Positions 6,706-16,296 of a DNA stretch of 64,000 nt are shown here, one piece after another (position 1 is the first letter of the stretch; every line of letters begins with the position of its first letter). Source of the DNA: Thiotrichaceae bacterium UBA4486 (GTDB taxonomy: Bacteria; Pseudomonadota; Gammaproteobacteria; Eutrophobiales; Eutrophobiaceae); assembly GCA_002389045.1 (NCBI GenBank), contig DGNS01000010.1, positions 176,351 to 240,350 on the forward strand, in the 5' to 3' direction. The notes beneath the pieces were generated by a model. The model ran no database searches and had not been told where the DNA came from. It saw only the letters and a list, made by a program, of their open reading frames with translations. Made by a program: the position numbers and the translations under genes.

Positions 6706-9700
6706 CTAATCAAGCATCCTGATTTTGCCCGGGTCATCGACCTGTAGAAACTGCTGTTCAATTTCCCCGCAGGCCCGCGGTTTACTGAAAAAATAACCCT
6801 GGTATTGCCGGCAGCCATTCATTCGCAGGAAGGTGAGTTCCTCCCGGCATTGCACTCCTTCCGCGATGGTGTCAATCGACAGGGTATTGGCCAGGGCAAT
6901 AATCGCCCGCACGATACCCTGGTTCTTGGTGTTGTTGTGCACCTGTTTAACAAAATCCATATCAATTTTAACGGTATCAATCGGGAAATCACGCAAATAC
7001 GCCAGGCTGGAATAACCGGTGCCGAAATCATCGATGGAAAGACCGACGCCCATCTGCTTCAAGGCGTTGAGCGTCTTCAGGGTGTACTGCATATCGAGGG
7101 TGGCAACGTATTCGGTGATTTCGAGTTCCAGCAGATGCGCCGGAACCTCCGCTTCCGATAACATCCGTGCCAGGTCGTTAATAAAATCGCTGCGCGAAAA
7201 CAGGGTCGCGGATACATTGATCGCCACCGGCATGGGCCTGTATTGGTGTTGCTGCCATGTCGCGATCTGTACTATGGCCCTTCGCATGACCCAGCGGTCA
7301 ATATCGGCAATCTGTCCGCTGTCCTCGGCGGCTGAAATAAATTCCCCGGGGGTGATCAAACCCTTGTCCGGATGGTTCCAGCGTACCAGTGCCTCGAAGC
7401 CAAAAACGACTGCATTGTCATCGGCATCGAGACGGATTTTCGGCTGATAATAAAGACACAATTCATTCCCGGTGATGGCCTTTTCCAGTTCCGTTTTCAG
7501 GGTAATGCGTCCCTGGGCCTTGATCTGCATCTCCGGCGCATAAAACGCAAACTGGCCCCGTCCCCGTGCCTTGGACTGGTACATGGCGGCATCGGCGGCG
7601 CTGATCAACTGGTCAAGACTCTCACCATCTCCGGGCACCGTTGCAATTCCAACACTGCAACCGATATGTACCGATTGATCATGAAGCACATAAGGCAGCC
7701 GAATCTCGCCAATCAGGCGCTCGGCCAGTAACGCGGCATCATTTTCGTTGCCTTGCATCAGGACAATAAACTCGTCACCGCCAAAGCGGCTCAGTGTATC
7801 CGTTTCCCGCATGTGACTAACCAGCCGCCGACTGACCTGCTGCAACAGTTCATCGCCGTATTGATGCCCGAGGGCATCGTTAACGTGTTTAAAATCATCC
7901 AGATCGATAAACAATAAAGACCACGGCTTTTGCTCACGGTGGACGGTGGCTATGACCACATTAAAACGATCCTGCAGTAAAACCCGGTTCGGCAGGCCGG
8001 TCAGCACATCATAATTTGCCATCTGGCGTAATTCCTCTTCGGCATTGACGCGCTCGGAAACATCTTCCATTACTGAAATCAGGTGGTCTATCGAGCCGTC
8101 TGCCGCATGCACCGCGGTAATGGTGCCGCGCTGGGGATACAGTTCGCCATTCTTGCGTTTGTTCCAGAATTCACCGGTCCAGTAGCCTTCGCTGAGCAGG
8201 CTGCCCCATAACTTTTCGTAAAAGGCACGATCCTGTTTCCCGGATTGCAGGATGCGCGGGTTTTGGCCTATGACTTCATCGCGGGTGTAGCCGGTGATGC
8301 GGGTGAATGCCGGGTTGACATTGAGAATCGTGCCGTTGGCGTCGGCGATGATGATGGACTCATGGCTGTGCTCAAATACCTCGTTCGTCAGCGCCAGTTG
8401 TCGCTGATTCTCCAGCACTTCAAGCGCAAAACCCACATCGCCGGTCATCTCGTTAAAAAGGCGCAGCATTTCCGGATCAAAAGCGCCGGGCCGATGACTG
8501 AACACGCTGAGTACGGCCAATACCGACATTTTATCCTTTTTAAAGACGGGAAAGGCCGCCATGCTGCCGTGGGAAAGCGGTTTCAACGGACAATCCATGC
8601 ACTCCTGGCATTGATAACAATGTTCAAAAAAGACCGCATGGCGCTTTCCCATCACCTGTCTCACCAGTTCACAGCGATGATCGATATTCAGATCATTAAC
8701 GACTGCGCCTGTACCCTGTTTCAGGCAGACTGTTTTCAGTTCACCGGGACCATCCGTATCAGAATGACCTTCATGACTGCCGACAATGGTGACGCAGGCC
8801 TGCCGGAATTCACTTTGATCGATAATGATTTGACAGATTTGCTCAAACAGTTTTACCGGGGCCAGGTTGCCCTTTACCAGGGTCTGGATCACGTTACTTT
8901 GCATTTCATACATTTCGCGCATTTTTTGTGCATGCATAAAAGCCTGCCGGCGTTCGTGTATGAGCACGCCCAGTAACCAGACAATCGAACAATTGATAAA
9001 CAGGAACACCGACATGCCCATCATGCTGCGCCGGGAAGCACCGGCACCGCCGGCTGTCAGTGAGTCTGTCCATAAACTGACCAGGCTGACAGACAACATA
9101 ATAAACAGACTGTTCGTGAGTGGCAGTCTCACGGCCGTCAGCACCATCATGGGAATGAGCAGATAACTGTAGGTCGCCAGGGCACGGCCGGCGGGATTTT
9201 GCACCCGGAACAGGATAAACGCCAGCACACAACCGGCAATCAACATGAAAACAAATTCACGGTTCAATGCCGGCATACGCAGGCCGACCTGCATCCGCCG
9301 TTCACGCCAGTCACGCATCATTAAAACCAGCAACGGGGCAATCAGCACCAATGAGCTAAAGCGGCGCAGAAACCACCATAACCAATAGGCCATCATTTCA
9401 CCGGAAGCGGAAAATCCAGCCGTAGCCAGGCTATAAATTACGGGTACCAGGGCTGATAAAACGGCCGGAATCAGGACACCGAAGAGAGAAAAACCGATAA
9501 CGCCGCCCTGGGTATCGGGAACACGGGCAGCCGGGGCAAAACGCCGGATCAGGAACTCACCCAGCCAGGCTTGCATCACCAGTGACAGGCTGATCCACAT
9601 GGCTTCCCATACCGGGACGGCACCGAGCCAGACCTTGACGCACCAATCCACTAACAGTGCCGAGATCAGCAACAACAAACGTTGTGCTTTTGCGTCCGGT

Positions 9701-9939
9701 GACAATACCAGCAGAGCCGCCAGCAGAATGCCGCCGTTCACCAGCAACAGATCAAAACCGTAGGCTGCATTTATGACCTGGTGCGCCAGCAGTATAGCCA
9801 GCACATACAAACCCAGCCAGCCCAACCATTGCTGATGCACGGGAAAAACAGTCTTCACTTGCCGGGTTTCCGTCATTTTATGCAATTCCTGTGGCTGGTC
9901 CTCGATGTGCGACATTAACAGTCTTCTTTTTGCCGGCAT
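6706..9939 (-). CDS. MASE1-GAF-PAS-GGDEF-EAL c-di-GMP turnover protein
   Basis: This 1077-residue protein begins with a multi-pass MASE1-like membrane sensor (about residues 40-330). Then come a GAF domain (about 350-510), a PAS domain with PAC (about 520-640), GGDEF (about 640-810) and EAL (about 820-1070). GGDEF is intact at 720-724 with an RxxD inhibitory site just before it. The EAL domain keeps E849-A-L, ELEITE, the DDFGTGYSSL loop and the late IAEGV glutamate, so both activities are possible. Unusually the GAF domain carries four cysteines spaced C-x2-C-x2-C-x2-C (441, 444, 447, 450). It is transcribed alone. Confidence 0.9.
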   Translation of the reverse strand: MPAKRRLLMSHIEDQPQELHKMTETRQVKTVFPVHQQWLGWLGLYVLAILLAHQVINAAYGFDLLLVNGGILLAALLVLSPDAKAQRLLLLISALLVDWCVKVWLGAVPVWEAMWISLSLVMQAWLGEFLIRRFAPAARVPDTQGGVIGFSLFGVLIPAVLSALVPVIYSLATAGFSASGEMMAYWLWWFLRRFSSLVLIAPLLVLMMRDWRERRMQVGLRMPALNREFVFMLIAGCVLAFILFRVQNPAGRALATYSYLLIPMMVLTAVRLPLTNSLFIMLSVSLVSLWTDSLTAGGAGASRRSMMGMSVFLFINCSIVWLLGVLIHERRQAFMHAQKMREMYEMQSNVIQTLVKGNLAPVKLFEQICQIIIDQSEFRQACVTIVGSHEGHSDTDGPGELKTVCLKQGTGAVVNDLNIDHRCELVRQVMGKRHAVFFEHCYQCQECMDCPLKPLSHGSMAAFPVFKKDKMSVLAVLSVFSHRPGAFDPEMLRLFNEMTGDVGFALEVLENQRQLALTNEVFEHSHESIIIADANGTILNVNPAFTRITGYTRDEVIGQNPRILQSGKQDRAFYEKLWGSLLSEGYWTGEFWNKRKNGELYPQRGTITAVHAADGSIDHLISVMEDVSERVNAEEELRQMANYDVLTGLPNRVLLQDRFNVVIATVHREQKPWSLLFIDLDDFKHVNDALGHQYGDELLQQVSRRLVSHMRETDTLSRFGGDEFIVLMQGNENDAALLAERLIGEIRLPYVLHDQSVHIGCSVGIATVPGDGESLDQLISAADAAMYQSKARGRGQFAFYAPEMQIKAQGRITLKTELEKAITGNELCLYYQPKIRLDADDNAVVFGFEALVRWNHPDKGLITPGEFISAAEDSGQIADIDRWVMRRAIVQIATWQQHQYRPMPVAINVSATLFSRSDFINDLARMLSEAEVPAHLLELEITEYVATLDMQYTLKTLNALKQMGVGLSIDDFGTGYSSLAYLRDFPIDTVKIDMDFVKQVHNNTKNQGIVRAIIALANTLSIDTIAEGVQCREELTFLRMNGCRQYQGYFFSKPRACGEIEQQFLQVDDPGKIRMLD

Positions 9940-10190
9940 TACAGATTATGACTATAACGATTCTAACATAGGCTTTAAATACATATTCCCAGGCAACACG
10001 ACGCTGTACAGCCGGTTAATTCATGTTCCGTAACAGAGGCGTCATAATATTCAGTGTCACGATGGAAACGGCGCATGTGATTCCCGCGGTGCAGCAAGAA
10101 AAGGACTGATTCGTGTGGGAGGTACTTCTGAAAACCGGGCCCCGGAAGTAATTTCACTGTGCCCGCATCTGCCAGCCTGGCCACCGTATT

Positions 10191-10895
10191 TCAGTGCACC
10201 TGCTTTTTCATGATCAGTTGCAAGCCCAGACCATTGACTTTCCAGAGCCAGGCTACGGCAATGGCGTGCAGATTCAATAACAGGACCAGAAACCATTCGA
10301 CGGCGTTATCCATGCGCTTGTAATCCACCACGGGCAAGACATCCAGAAGCAGGGACGCCATCGCCAGCATCAGGGTCAATCCGCTGAGTTGGAGCAATCT
10401 TTTTCCCTGTGCCGGCACAAAGCCGGACAATGCAGCACCGAGGATCACTTGTGCAATAAAAGTAAACCCCAGGTAAGCAAGCACGCCAGTGCGTCTTAAC
10501 AACTGAAAGGTGTCACCGGCATGCCCCAGGCTGAGAGAGTAAACCAGCAACGCCAGGCTGGCGAATATGCCCAGCACGAACAGTGCTCTGCCACCGGCCG
10601 CGCCCAGCGAACGCAACCATAAGTGATTTATCCACCAATAGAATGCCAACAGCACGATTGCCGGGATCATACCGCCTTTGAACAGAAAATAAGCCAGGCC
10701 ATAACGGCCCGTGGCGCTGATGCTGTGACAGGAAAACCAGTACGGATTGCACCAATGCAAATAGCCCTGGGCGCCGGAGATAATCCAGGTGAGGTGAATG
10801 GTCAGCATGGGTAACAATGCCGTAAACAAACCGAACAACCAGAGTCCGGCCCATGTTTGCGGTTTATGGCGTTGTCTGACTATCAGTCCCGGCAT
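10191..10895 (-). CDS. Six-helix membrane protein, Frag1/DRAM/Sfk1-like
   Basis: The 234-residue protein has about six hydrophobic segments and a conserved-looking loop after the first helix (CNPYWFSCHSISATGRYG). This resembles the extracytoplasmic loop of Frag1/DRAM/Sfk1 membrane proteins. That family is widespread but has no established bacterial function. The gene stands alone between two long intergenic gaps. Assignment to the family rests on topology and the SATG loop and is tentative. The reading of the gene itself is firm. Confidence 0.65.
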   Translation of the reverse strand: MPGLIVRQRHKPQTWAGLWLFGLFTALLPMLTIHLTWIISGAQGYLHWCNPYWFSCHSISATGRYGLAYFLFKGGMIPAIVLLAFYWWINHLWLRSLGAAGGRALFVLGIFASLALLVYSLSLGHAGDTFQLLRRTGVLAYLGFTFIAQVILGAALSGFVPAQGKRLLQLSGLTLMLAMASLLLDVLPVVDYKRMDNAVEWFLVLLLNLHAIAVAWLWKVNGLGLQLIMKKQVH

Positions 10896-11153
10896 TTCAG
10901 TAGTTGGTGATTACTTAAGGTATATGTTTGCCTGTTTCCGGCGCACTCCTTCTTTATCTAACAAAATCTCATAATAGTGGTGTAGCATATCCGCAGTCTG
11001 GATTCAGGAAATGGCTTTTCCGAATCACCGTTCACATTTACGAGTATACAATCCATCCACGAAGATAATTCTGATTTACGGCCGGTCATCGTGGTCTGAA
11101 TGGAAAAATCACCCTACGCACGCAGTTCACTCACATACAGCTGGAGATAAACA

Positions 11154-11525
11154 ATGACAACAGCAACAAATATTAATGATATCGATCAGATAACCCGCGT
11201 CGTGCAGCACTATATTGATGGTGCAAAATCAGGCAAAGGTGATGACATGAAACCTGCATTCCACGTGGACGCGACAATATATGGCTACATTGGACCGGAT
11301 CTGTTCGGCGGGCCAATCCAGGGACTCTTTGACTGGAATGACGAAAACGGGCCGGCCGGCGACATCCAGGCAAGAATTGTCAATATCAACATTACGGGAA
11401 CCATCGCCAGTGTTCAATTGGAAGCCGATAACTGGACAGGACACCGCTTCACCGATCTTTTCAACCTGGTGAAATTCGATGGTGAATGGAAAATCATCAG
11501 CAAGGTGTTTCATCTTCACGGCTGA
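11154..11525 (+). CDS. NTF2-like (lumazine-binding/SnoaL-type) small protein
   Basis: The 123-residue protein has the NTF2-like fold pattern of the putative lumazine-binding group. A first helix (ITRVVQHYIDGAKSG) precedes the FHVDATIYGY strand, and the final strands carry FTDLFNLVKFDGEWKIISKVF. Homologues are small dimeric proteins in the cytoplasm or secreted. This one has no signal peptide. The reaction or ligand is unknown. It is a single gene followed by a strong hairpin at 11559. The upstream 258 bases hold only its presumed promoter. Confidence 0.8.
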   Translation: MTTATNINDIDQITRVVQHYIDGAKSGKGDDMKPAFHVDATIYGYIGPDLFGGPIQGLFDWNDENGPAGDIQARIVNINITGTIASVQLEADNWTGHRFTDLFNLVKFDGEWKIISKVFHLHG

Positions 11526-11558
11526 ACGGATAAATAATGCGCCAGTGCAACAAAAGGG

Positions 11559-11599
11559 GCCGGAGTGATTAAAAATAATCCACTCCGGCTCCGATTTTT
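11559..11599. terminator. Bidirectional terminator-like hairpin
   Basis: A 9-bp perfect stem (GCCGGAGTG at 11559-11567 with CACTCCGGC at 11581-11589) is followed by a T-rich run (ATTTTT). It ends the NTF2-like gene and may also serve the converging exporter gene. Confidence 0.7.
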
Positions 11600-11639
11600 C
11601 GGATCCCGATTCAGGGCAAATAATACGGTGACTGTTCCA

Positions 11640-13961
11640 TTAACCGGTTGTTTCACAATTTGTATTCGGCCGGTAAAGCCAGGCCGCCAGCGCCGGTAAC
11701 AGGATGATGGCGCCGAGCATGTTTACGATAAACATGAAAGTGAGAAGAATGCCCATATCGGCCTGGAATTTCAGGGGCGAGAAAATCCAGGTGCCGACCC
11801 CGATGGCCAGCGAGATCCCGGTGAACAGCACCGCGTTGCCGGTCATCTGTAGTGTCAGGGCATAGGCCTGGCGCAGGCTTTTACCCTGGAACATTTGCCA
11901 CTGCAACTGGTTGAATATGTAAATCCCGTAATCGACTCCGATACCCACACCCAGGGCGACAACGGGCAGCGTCGATACTTTCAGGCCGATTTCCAGCAGA
12001 CTCATCAGGGCATAGGCGAGGATGGAAACCAGTCCCAGCGGCAACACCACGCACAACATGCCGGTTACAGACCGGAAGTTTAGCAGGCACAACAGGATAA
12101 TGGCGCTGAAGACATAAGCCAGGACAGTGAACTGGACGTCCGCCACGGCCTCGTTGGTAGCCGCCATCACGCCGACATTGCCGGTTGCGAGTTTGAAAGT
12201 CACCCGCTTGTTGCCGTGTCCGGACTCGTAGGTTTTTACCGCGTTGACAATGCGCTCGATGGTCGAAGCCCGGTGATCCTCCGTGAAGACCATAACCGGC
12301 ATGACACTGCAATCGGCATTCAACAGGCCGCTGCCGGTATCGACATAGGCCACCGACTGCGCCAGTACCTGCTCATTGCGCGATAACACCTGCCATTTCG
12401 GATGGCCTTCATTCCAGCCGGCGTTGATGCGTTTGGCAACGGCGGGCAGTGACACCACCGATTGCACACCGGGTATGTTACGTATGTGCCAGTGAAAGTC
12501 ATCGATGGTTTTCATGACATCGTAGTGGATACAACCTTCCTTTACGGTCTCGGTAATCACCGAGATGACATCAACACCGATGGAAAACCGCTCACTGATG
12601 ACCCTGCTGTCGATGTTGTAACGCGACTCCTGGTGCAGTTCCGGCACACCCTGGTGCAGATCGCCGATTTTCACTGCGCCGGCTTTCCACGCTCCCGCCA
12701 GCAGTAACGCCAGGGCCACCAGAATACAGATCAGCGCTTTGCGTCTGCAGGTCAGGTACGACAGCCATATCCAGAAACGTCGCAGGCGGCCGGCCCGTCT
12801 GAACAGGCGATTACGATAACGCTCGTCGACATGAATGAAAGACAGCAATACCGGCAGCAGGATGAGGTTGGTAAGAATGATTACGGCCACACCCAGTGCA
12901 GCGGTAATGGCCATCTCCTGGATGATACGTATTTCGATGAATAAAATGGTGATAAAACCAATCGTGTCACTGATCAGGGCAATACCGCCGGGCACCAGTA
13001 ATTGTTGAAAACTGCCGCGCGCGGCCTCACCGGCGTTTGCGCCCAGGTAAATTCGCGACCGGCAGGCGCTGACCATCTGTAGACCATGGCTGACACCGAT
13101 GGCAAACACCAGGAACGGCACCAGAATGGACATGGGATCGATACCGTACCCGAGCAACGGCAGGAGTCCCAGTTGCCAGACGACGGCGACCAGTGAACAA
13201 AACAGTGGAATAACCGTCAGCCAGGCTGACTGTGTATAGATATACACCATCAGTGCGGTGATCAGAAAAGCAATACCGAAAAACATGATCACGCGCTTTG
13301 TTCCCGCGCTGATATCACCGATAACCTTGGCAAAGCCGATGATGTGCACGGCAAGATCCTCGCCCTGGTATTTATCGCGGATTTTTTCCTCCAACTGCTC
13401 GGCAACCCGCCGGTAATCCAGCTTCTCGCCGGTATTCGGATTGATCTCCTGTAACTGGGCACTGACAATGGCGCCGCTGAAATCGTTGGCTACCAGCCGG
13501 CCCATGTAGTTGGACTTGAGGATGTTGTTGCGCACCCGGTCAAAGCCTTCGCTGTCCGGGCGGAAATCATCCGGGATGACATTGCCTCCGGCGATACCAT
13601 CTTCCACGACCTCGGTAAAACGCACGTTTGGCGTAAACAGCGAGTACACCCGTGCACGATTGACTCCGGGTATAAAAAACACCTCGTCAGTCACCTTGCG
13701 CAAATTGTTGAAAAACGCTTCATTGAATATATCGCCGTCCCTGTCGACCAGCGCAATCAACACCCGGTTGGCGCCGCCGAAGCTGTCGCGATACCTGAGG
13801 AAGGTTTCCATGTATTCATGTTCAAGTGGCAACAGCTTGGTGAAACCGGCATCCACCTTCAGTTGCAGGGCTGAAACGGCCATGGCCGCGGTAACGAGGA
13901 TAAACAGGCAAATGATCAGCACCCGGTGGGAGAAGATCAGGTTCCCGGCACCGCTGATCAA
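11640..13961 (-). CDS. RND/MMPL-family exporter
   Basis: This 773-residue membrane protein has the two-fold repeat of MMPL/RND exporters. An N-terminal helix (about 13-30), a periplasmic loop, and five or six helices with the sterol-sensing-like stretch at about 225-390 come first. The second half then repeats the pattern from about residue 410. Such proton-driven proteins export lipids, hopanoids or hydrophobic compounds. It follows the YCF48-like gene by 17 bp on the same strand, a pairing often seen in proteobacterial clusters. That suggests the secreted beta-propeller assists or is exported with this pump. The substrate is unknown. Confidence 0.87.
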   Translation of the reverse strand: MISGAGNLIFSHRVLIICLFILVTAAMAVSALQLKVDAGFTKLLPLEHEYMETFLRYRDSFGGANRVLIALVDRDGDIFNEAFFNNLRKVTDEVFFIPGVNRARVYSLFTPNVRFTEVVEDGIAGGNVIPDDFRPDSEGFDRVRNNILKSNYMGRLVANDFSGAIVSAQLQEINPNTGEKLDYRRVAEQLEEKIRDKYQGEDLAVHIIGFAKVIGDISAGTKRVIMFFGIAFLITALMVYIYTQSAWLTVIPLFCSLVAVVWQLGLLPLLGYGIDPMSILVPFLVFAIGVSHGLQMVSACRSRIYLGANAGEAARGSFQQLLVPGGIALISDTIGFITILFIEIRIIQEMAITAALGVAVIILTNLILLPVLLSFIHVDERYRNRLFRRAGRLRRFWIWLSYLTCRRKALICILVALALLLAGAWKAGAVKIGDLHQGVPELHQESRYNIDSRVISERFSIGVDVISVITETVKEGCIHYDVMKTIDDFHWHIRNIPGVQSVVSLPAVAKRINAGWNEGHPKWQVLSRNEQVLAQSVAYVDTGSGLLNADCSVMPVMVFTEDHRASTIERIVNAVKTYESGHGNKRVTFKLATGNVGVMAATNEAVADVQFTVLAYVFSAIILLCLLNFRSVTGMLCVVLPLGLVSILAYALMSLLEIGLKVSTLPVVALGVGIGVDYGIYIFNQLQWQMFQGKSLRQAYALTLQMTGNAVLFTGISLAIGVGTWIFSPLKFQADMGILLTFMFIVNMLGAIILLPALAAWLYRPNTNCETTG

Positions 13962-13978
13962 GCTGTTACGTTGCAGGG

Positions 13979-14959
13979 CTATGGCCTGTCTCCCGGTGTC
14001 AGTTCCGGAATGTGAATACGGGCCAGGCCACCTTCCCCGACCACGAACAGTTCACCGCTGCTGTTTGCCGCCACGGCCGTGATGCCCTTGCGGTTCGGCT
14101 GGAAATGATAGTTCAATTGATCCGGAAAGCTATGGACGATTACTGCGCCATCCAGTCCCACTATGACCGTAGTCTCACGATCATATTCAAGCAGATCGGT
14201 AATCATGGCGGATGTCCGGGCAGGCAGTGGAGTCCATGATTTGCCGCTGTCTTCCGATCGGTATAAATGACCGCGCAGACCGGCAATGAACAGGCCATGG
14301 CGATCATCGGCGAGAATGCTGAAAAAGGAACCCCGGTAAGGTGCCGGCAGTGATTCCCAGTGTTCGCCGTCATCATCACTGAAATACACATGCCCGGCTT
14401 CCCCGGCAATGAACAGGCGGCCGTCAGCGTCAGCGGTCAACTGATTCAGATGATAATCTTCCTCGTCTATCGTGCGTTCGCGCCAGGTTCTGCCGCCATC
14501 GCTGCTCTCCAGATAATAACCGTAGGCGCCGACGGCAAGGCCGTGATGCTCATCGGCAAACCAGACATCGAGCAGCGGCCGTTCCTGGTCCGGTTCGTGA
14601 AACACTCGCTGCCAGGAGTCGCCGCCGTCTATGCTGCGCAGGATCACGGCATCGTGCCCAACGGCCCACGCCCGTCGCCCGTCCAGCATGTAAATCGCCG
14701 TCAGGGTGGCGCGGGTAGGCACCCTGACCTGCCGCCAGTCCCTGCCATCATTATCGGATACCAGCACATGACCGCGTTCACCCACCGCGATCAGCCGATT
14801 GTCATGGGCGTCGATATCCAGTAGCAGGGAATGTTCGGCCAGAGGGGCCATGATTGAAAAATCGGCAGCTAAAGACCCGCGCATCAATGCGCCGGACTGT
14901 AGCAGCAGGATAATCAGAAAGAGGCGAAAGTAACGGCGCTGTACAGTTACCTTGTTCAA
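13979..14959 (-). CDS. Secreted YCF48/BNR-repeat beta-propeller protein
   Basis: The protein is 326 residues with an N-terminal signal peptide (to about residue 32, ending near SLAAD). At least six repeats of the YCF48/sialidase-type blade follow, each with a G-x-G turn and an Asp-box-like S-x-D-G-G-x-x-W unit (for example SIDGGDSW and SSDGGRTW). YCF48 itself assists photosystem II assembly. Bacterial relatives outside phototrophs are found with RND exporters, as here. It is probably periplasmic or in the outer envelope and co-transcribed with the exporter. Its exact role is unknown. Confidence 0.85.
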   Translation of the reverse strand: MNKVTVQRRYFRLFLIILLLQSGALMRGSLAADFSIMAPLAEHSLLLDIDAHDNRLIAVGERGHVLVSDNDGRDWRQVRVPTRATLTAIYMLDGRRAWAVGHDAVILRSIDGGDSWQRVFHEPDQERPLLDVWFADEHHGLAVGAYGYYLESSDGGRTWRERTIDEEDYHLNQLTADADGRLFIAGEAGHVYFSDDDGEHWESLPAPYRGSFFSILADDRHGLFIAGLRGHLYRSEDSGKSWTPLPARTSAMITDLLEYDRETTVIVGLDGAVIVHSFPDQLNYHFQPNRKGITAVAANSSGELFVVGEGGLARIHIPELTPGDRP

Positions 14960-14965
14960 GAGCGG

Positions 14966-16258
14966 TTACTTGAAGGGATGCCTGAGTATGATGGTCTCTT
15001 CCCTGTCCGGTCCTGTCGATATGATGTCCACCGGTGTCCCGGTAATCGCCTCGATGCGTTTGAGATAGTTACGGGCGTTTTCCGGCAGTTGATCGTACTC
15101 GCGCAGTCCCGCGGTGCTTTCGTTCCAGCCCGGCATTTCCTCGTAAACAGGCTGGCAATCGGCCAGCAGATCGGCCCCGGCGGGAGTAGTCTGGCGCAAC
15201 TTGCCGTTGCAATCATAACCGGTGCAGATCTGGATGGATTCCAGTCCATCGAGCACATCGAGCTTGGTGATGCACAGACCGGAAAGACCGTTGATCTGAC
15301 GGGAACGCCGCAGCGCCACTGCATCGAACCAGCCACAACGGCGCGGACGGCCGGTGGTTGCACCGAATTCGTGGCCGCGGCGCGCCATGTGTTCACCCAT
15401 CTCGTCAAATAGTTCGGTCGGGAAAGGACCGGCGCCGACCCGGGTCGTATAAGCCTTGGTAATGCCGAGCACGTAATCGAAACGGGTCAGACCGACACCG
15501 GTTCCGGTTGCGGCGCCGCCGGCCGTGGTATTGGACGAGGTCACAAATGGATAGGTGCCATGATCGATATCCAGCAAGGTACCCTGGGCGCCTTCGAAGA
15601 GAAGATTGTTATCTCCATTCTGCAAATCGTCGAGCATATCGGTGACATCGGCCATCATCGGCAACAGTTCATCCGCCTGCCGCATGGCTTCTTCCAGTGT
15701 TGCTTCAAATGAAACCGGTGCAGTCCTGAAATAGTGTTTCAGGCAGAAATTATGAAAATCGAGCACTTCACCGAGTTTGGCGGCAAAGCGTTCACGATGC
15801 TGCAGATCAACCAGCCGCAGTGCCCGCCGTGCGACCTTGTCCTCGTAGGCGGGTCCAATACCGCGGCCGGTAGTGCCGATGGCCGCCTTGCCGCGCGCTT
15901 TTTCCCGCGCCTGATCCAGGGCAATGTGATAGGGCAGGATCAACGGGCAGGCCGCTGATATTTTCAGGCGTTCGCGGGCCGGAATACCCTTGTCCTCGAG
16001 CATGCGCAGTTCTTCCAGCAACGCGCCCGGGCACAAAACCACGCCGTTACCGATAATACACTGCACATTCTCTCGCAGGACGCCGGAGGGGATCAGGTGC
16101 AGGATGGTTTTTTCACCATCGATAACCACGGTATGCCCGGCATTATGTCCGCCCTGGAAACGGACCACCGCCGCGACGTTATCGGTCAGCAAATCGACCA
16201 GTTTCCCCTTGCCCTCATCACCCCACTGGGTACCGATAATTACGACATTCTTGCCCAT
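14966..16258 (-). CDS. purA: Adenylosuccinate synthetase
   Basis: The 430-residue enzyme joins IMP and aspartate with GTP to form adenylosuccinate, the first committed step to AMP. The N-terminal GTP loop WGDEGKGKLVD and the GGHNAGHTV motif are intact, as are the GTTGRGIGPAYEDK and NTTAGGAATGTG segments. Length is normal. The start at ATG 16258 gives the usual MGKNVVIIGTQWG opening. It follows hisZ by about 40 bp and precedes the YCF48-like gene by 7 bp, at the end of the hfq-hfl block. Confidence 0.98.
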   Translation of the reverse strand: MGKNVVIIGTQWGDEGKGKLVDLLTDNVAAVVRFQGGHNAGHTVVIDGEKTILHLIPSGVLRENVQCIIGNGVVLCPGALLEELRMLEDKGIPARERLKISAACPLILPYHIALDQAREKARGKAAIGTTGRGIGPAYEDKVARRALRLVDLQHRERFAAKLGEVLDFHNFCLKHYFRTAPVSFEATLEEAMRQADELLPMMADVTDMLDDLQNGDNNLLFEGAQGTLLDIDHGTYPFVTSSNTTAGGAATGTGVGLTRFDYVLGITKAYTTRVGAGPFPTELFDEMGEHMARRGHEFGATTGRPRRCGWFDAVALRRSRQINGLSGLCITKLDVLDGLESIQICTGYDCNGKLRQTTPAGADLLADCQPVYEEMPGWNESTAGLREYDQLPENARNYLKRIEAITGTPVDIISTGPDREETIILRHPFK

Positions 16259-16296
16259 TATTGTTGTTCTTTCAGGTTAGTCTCGTTGAATATACG

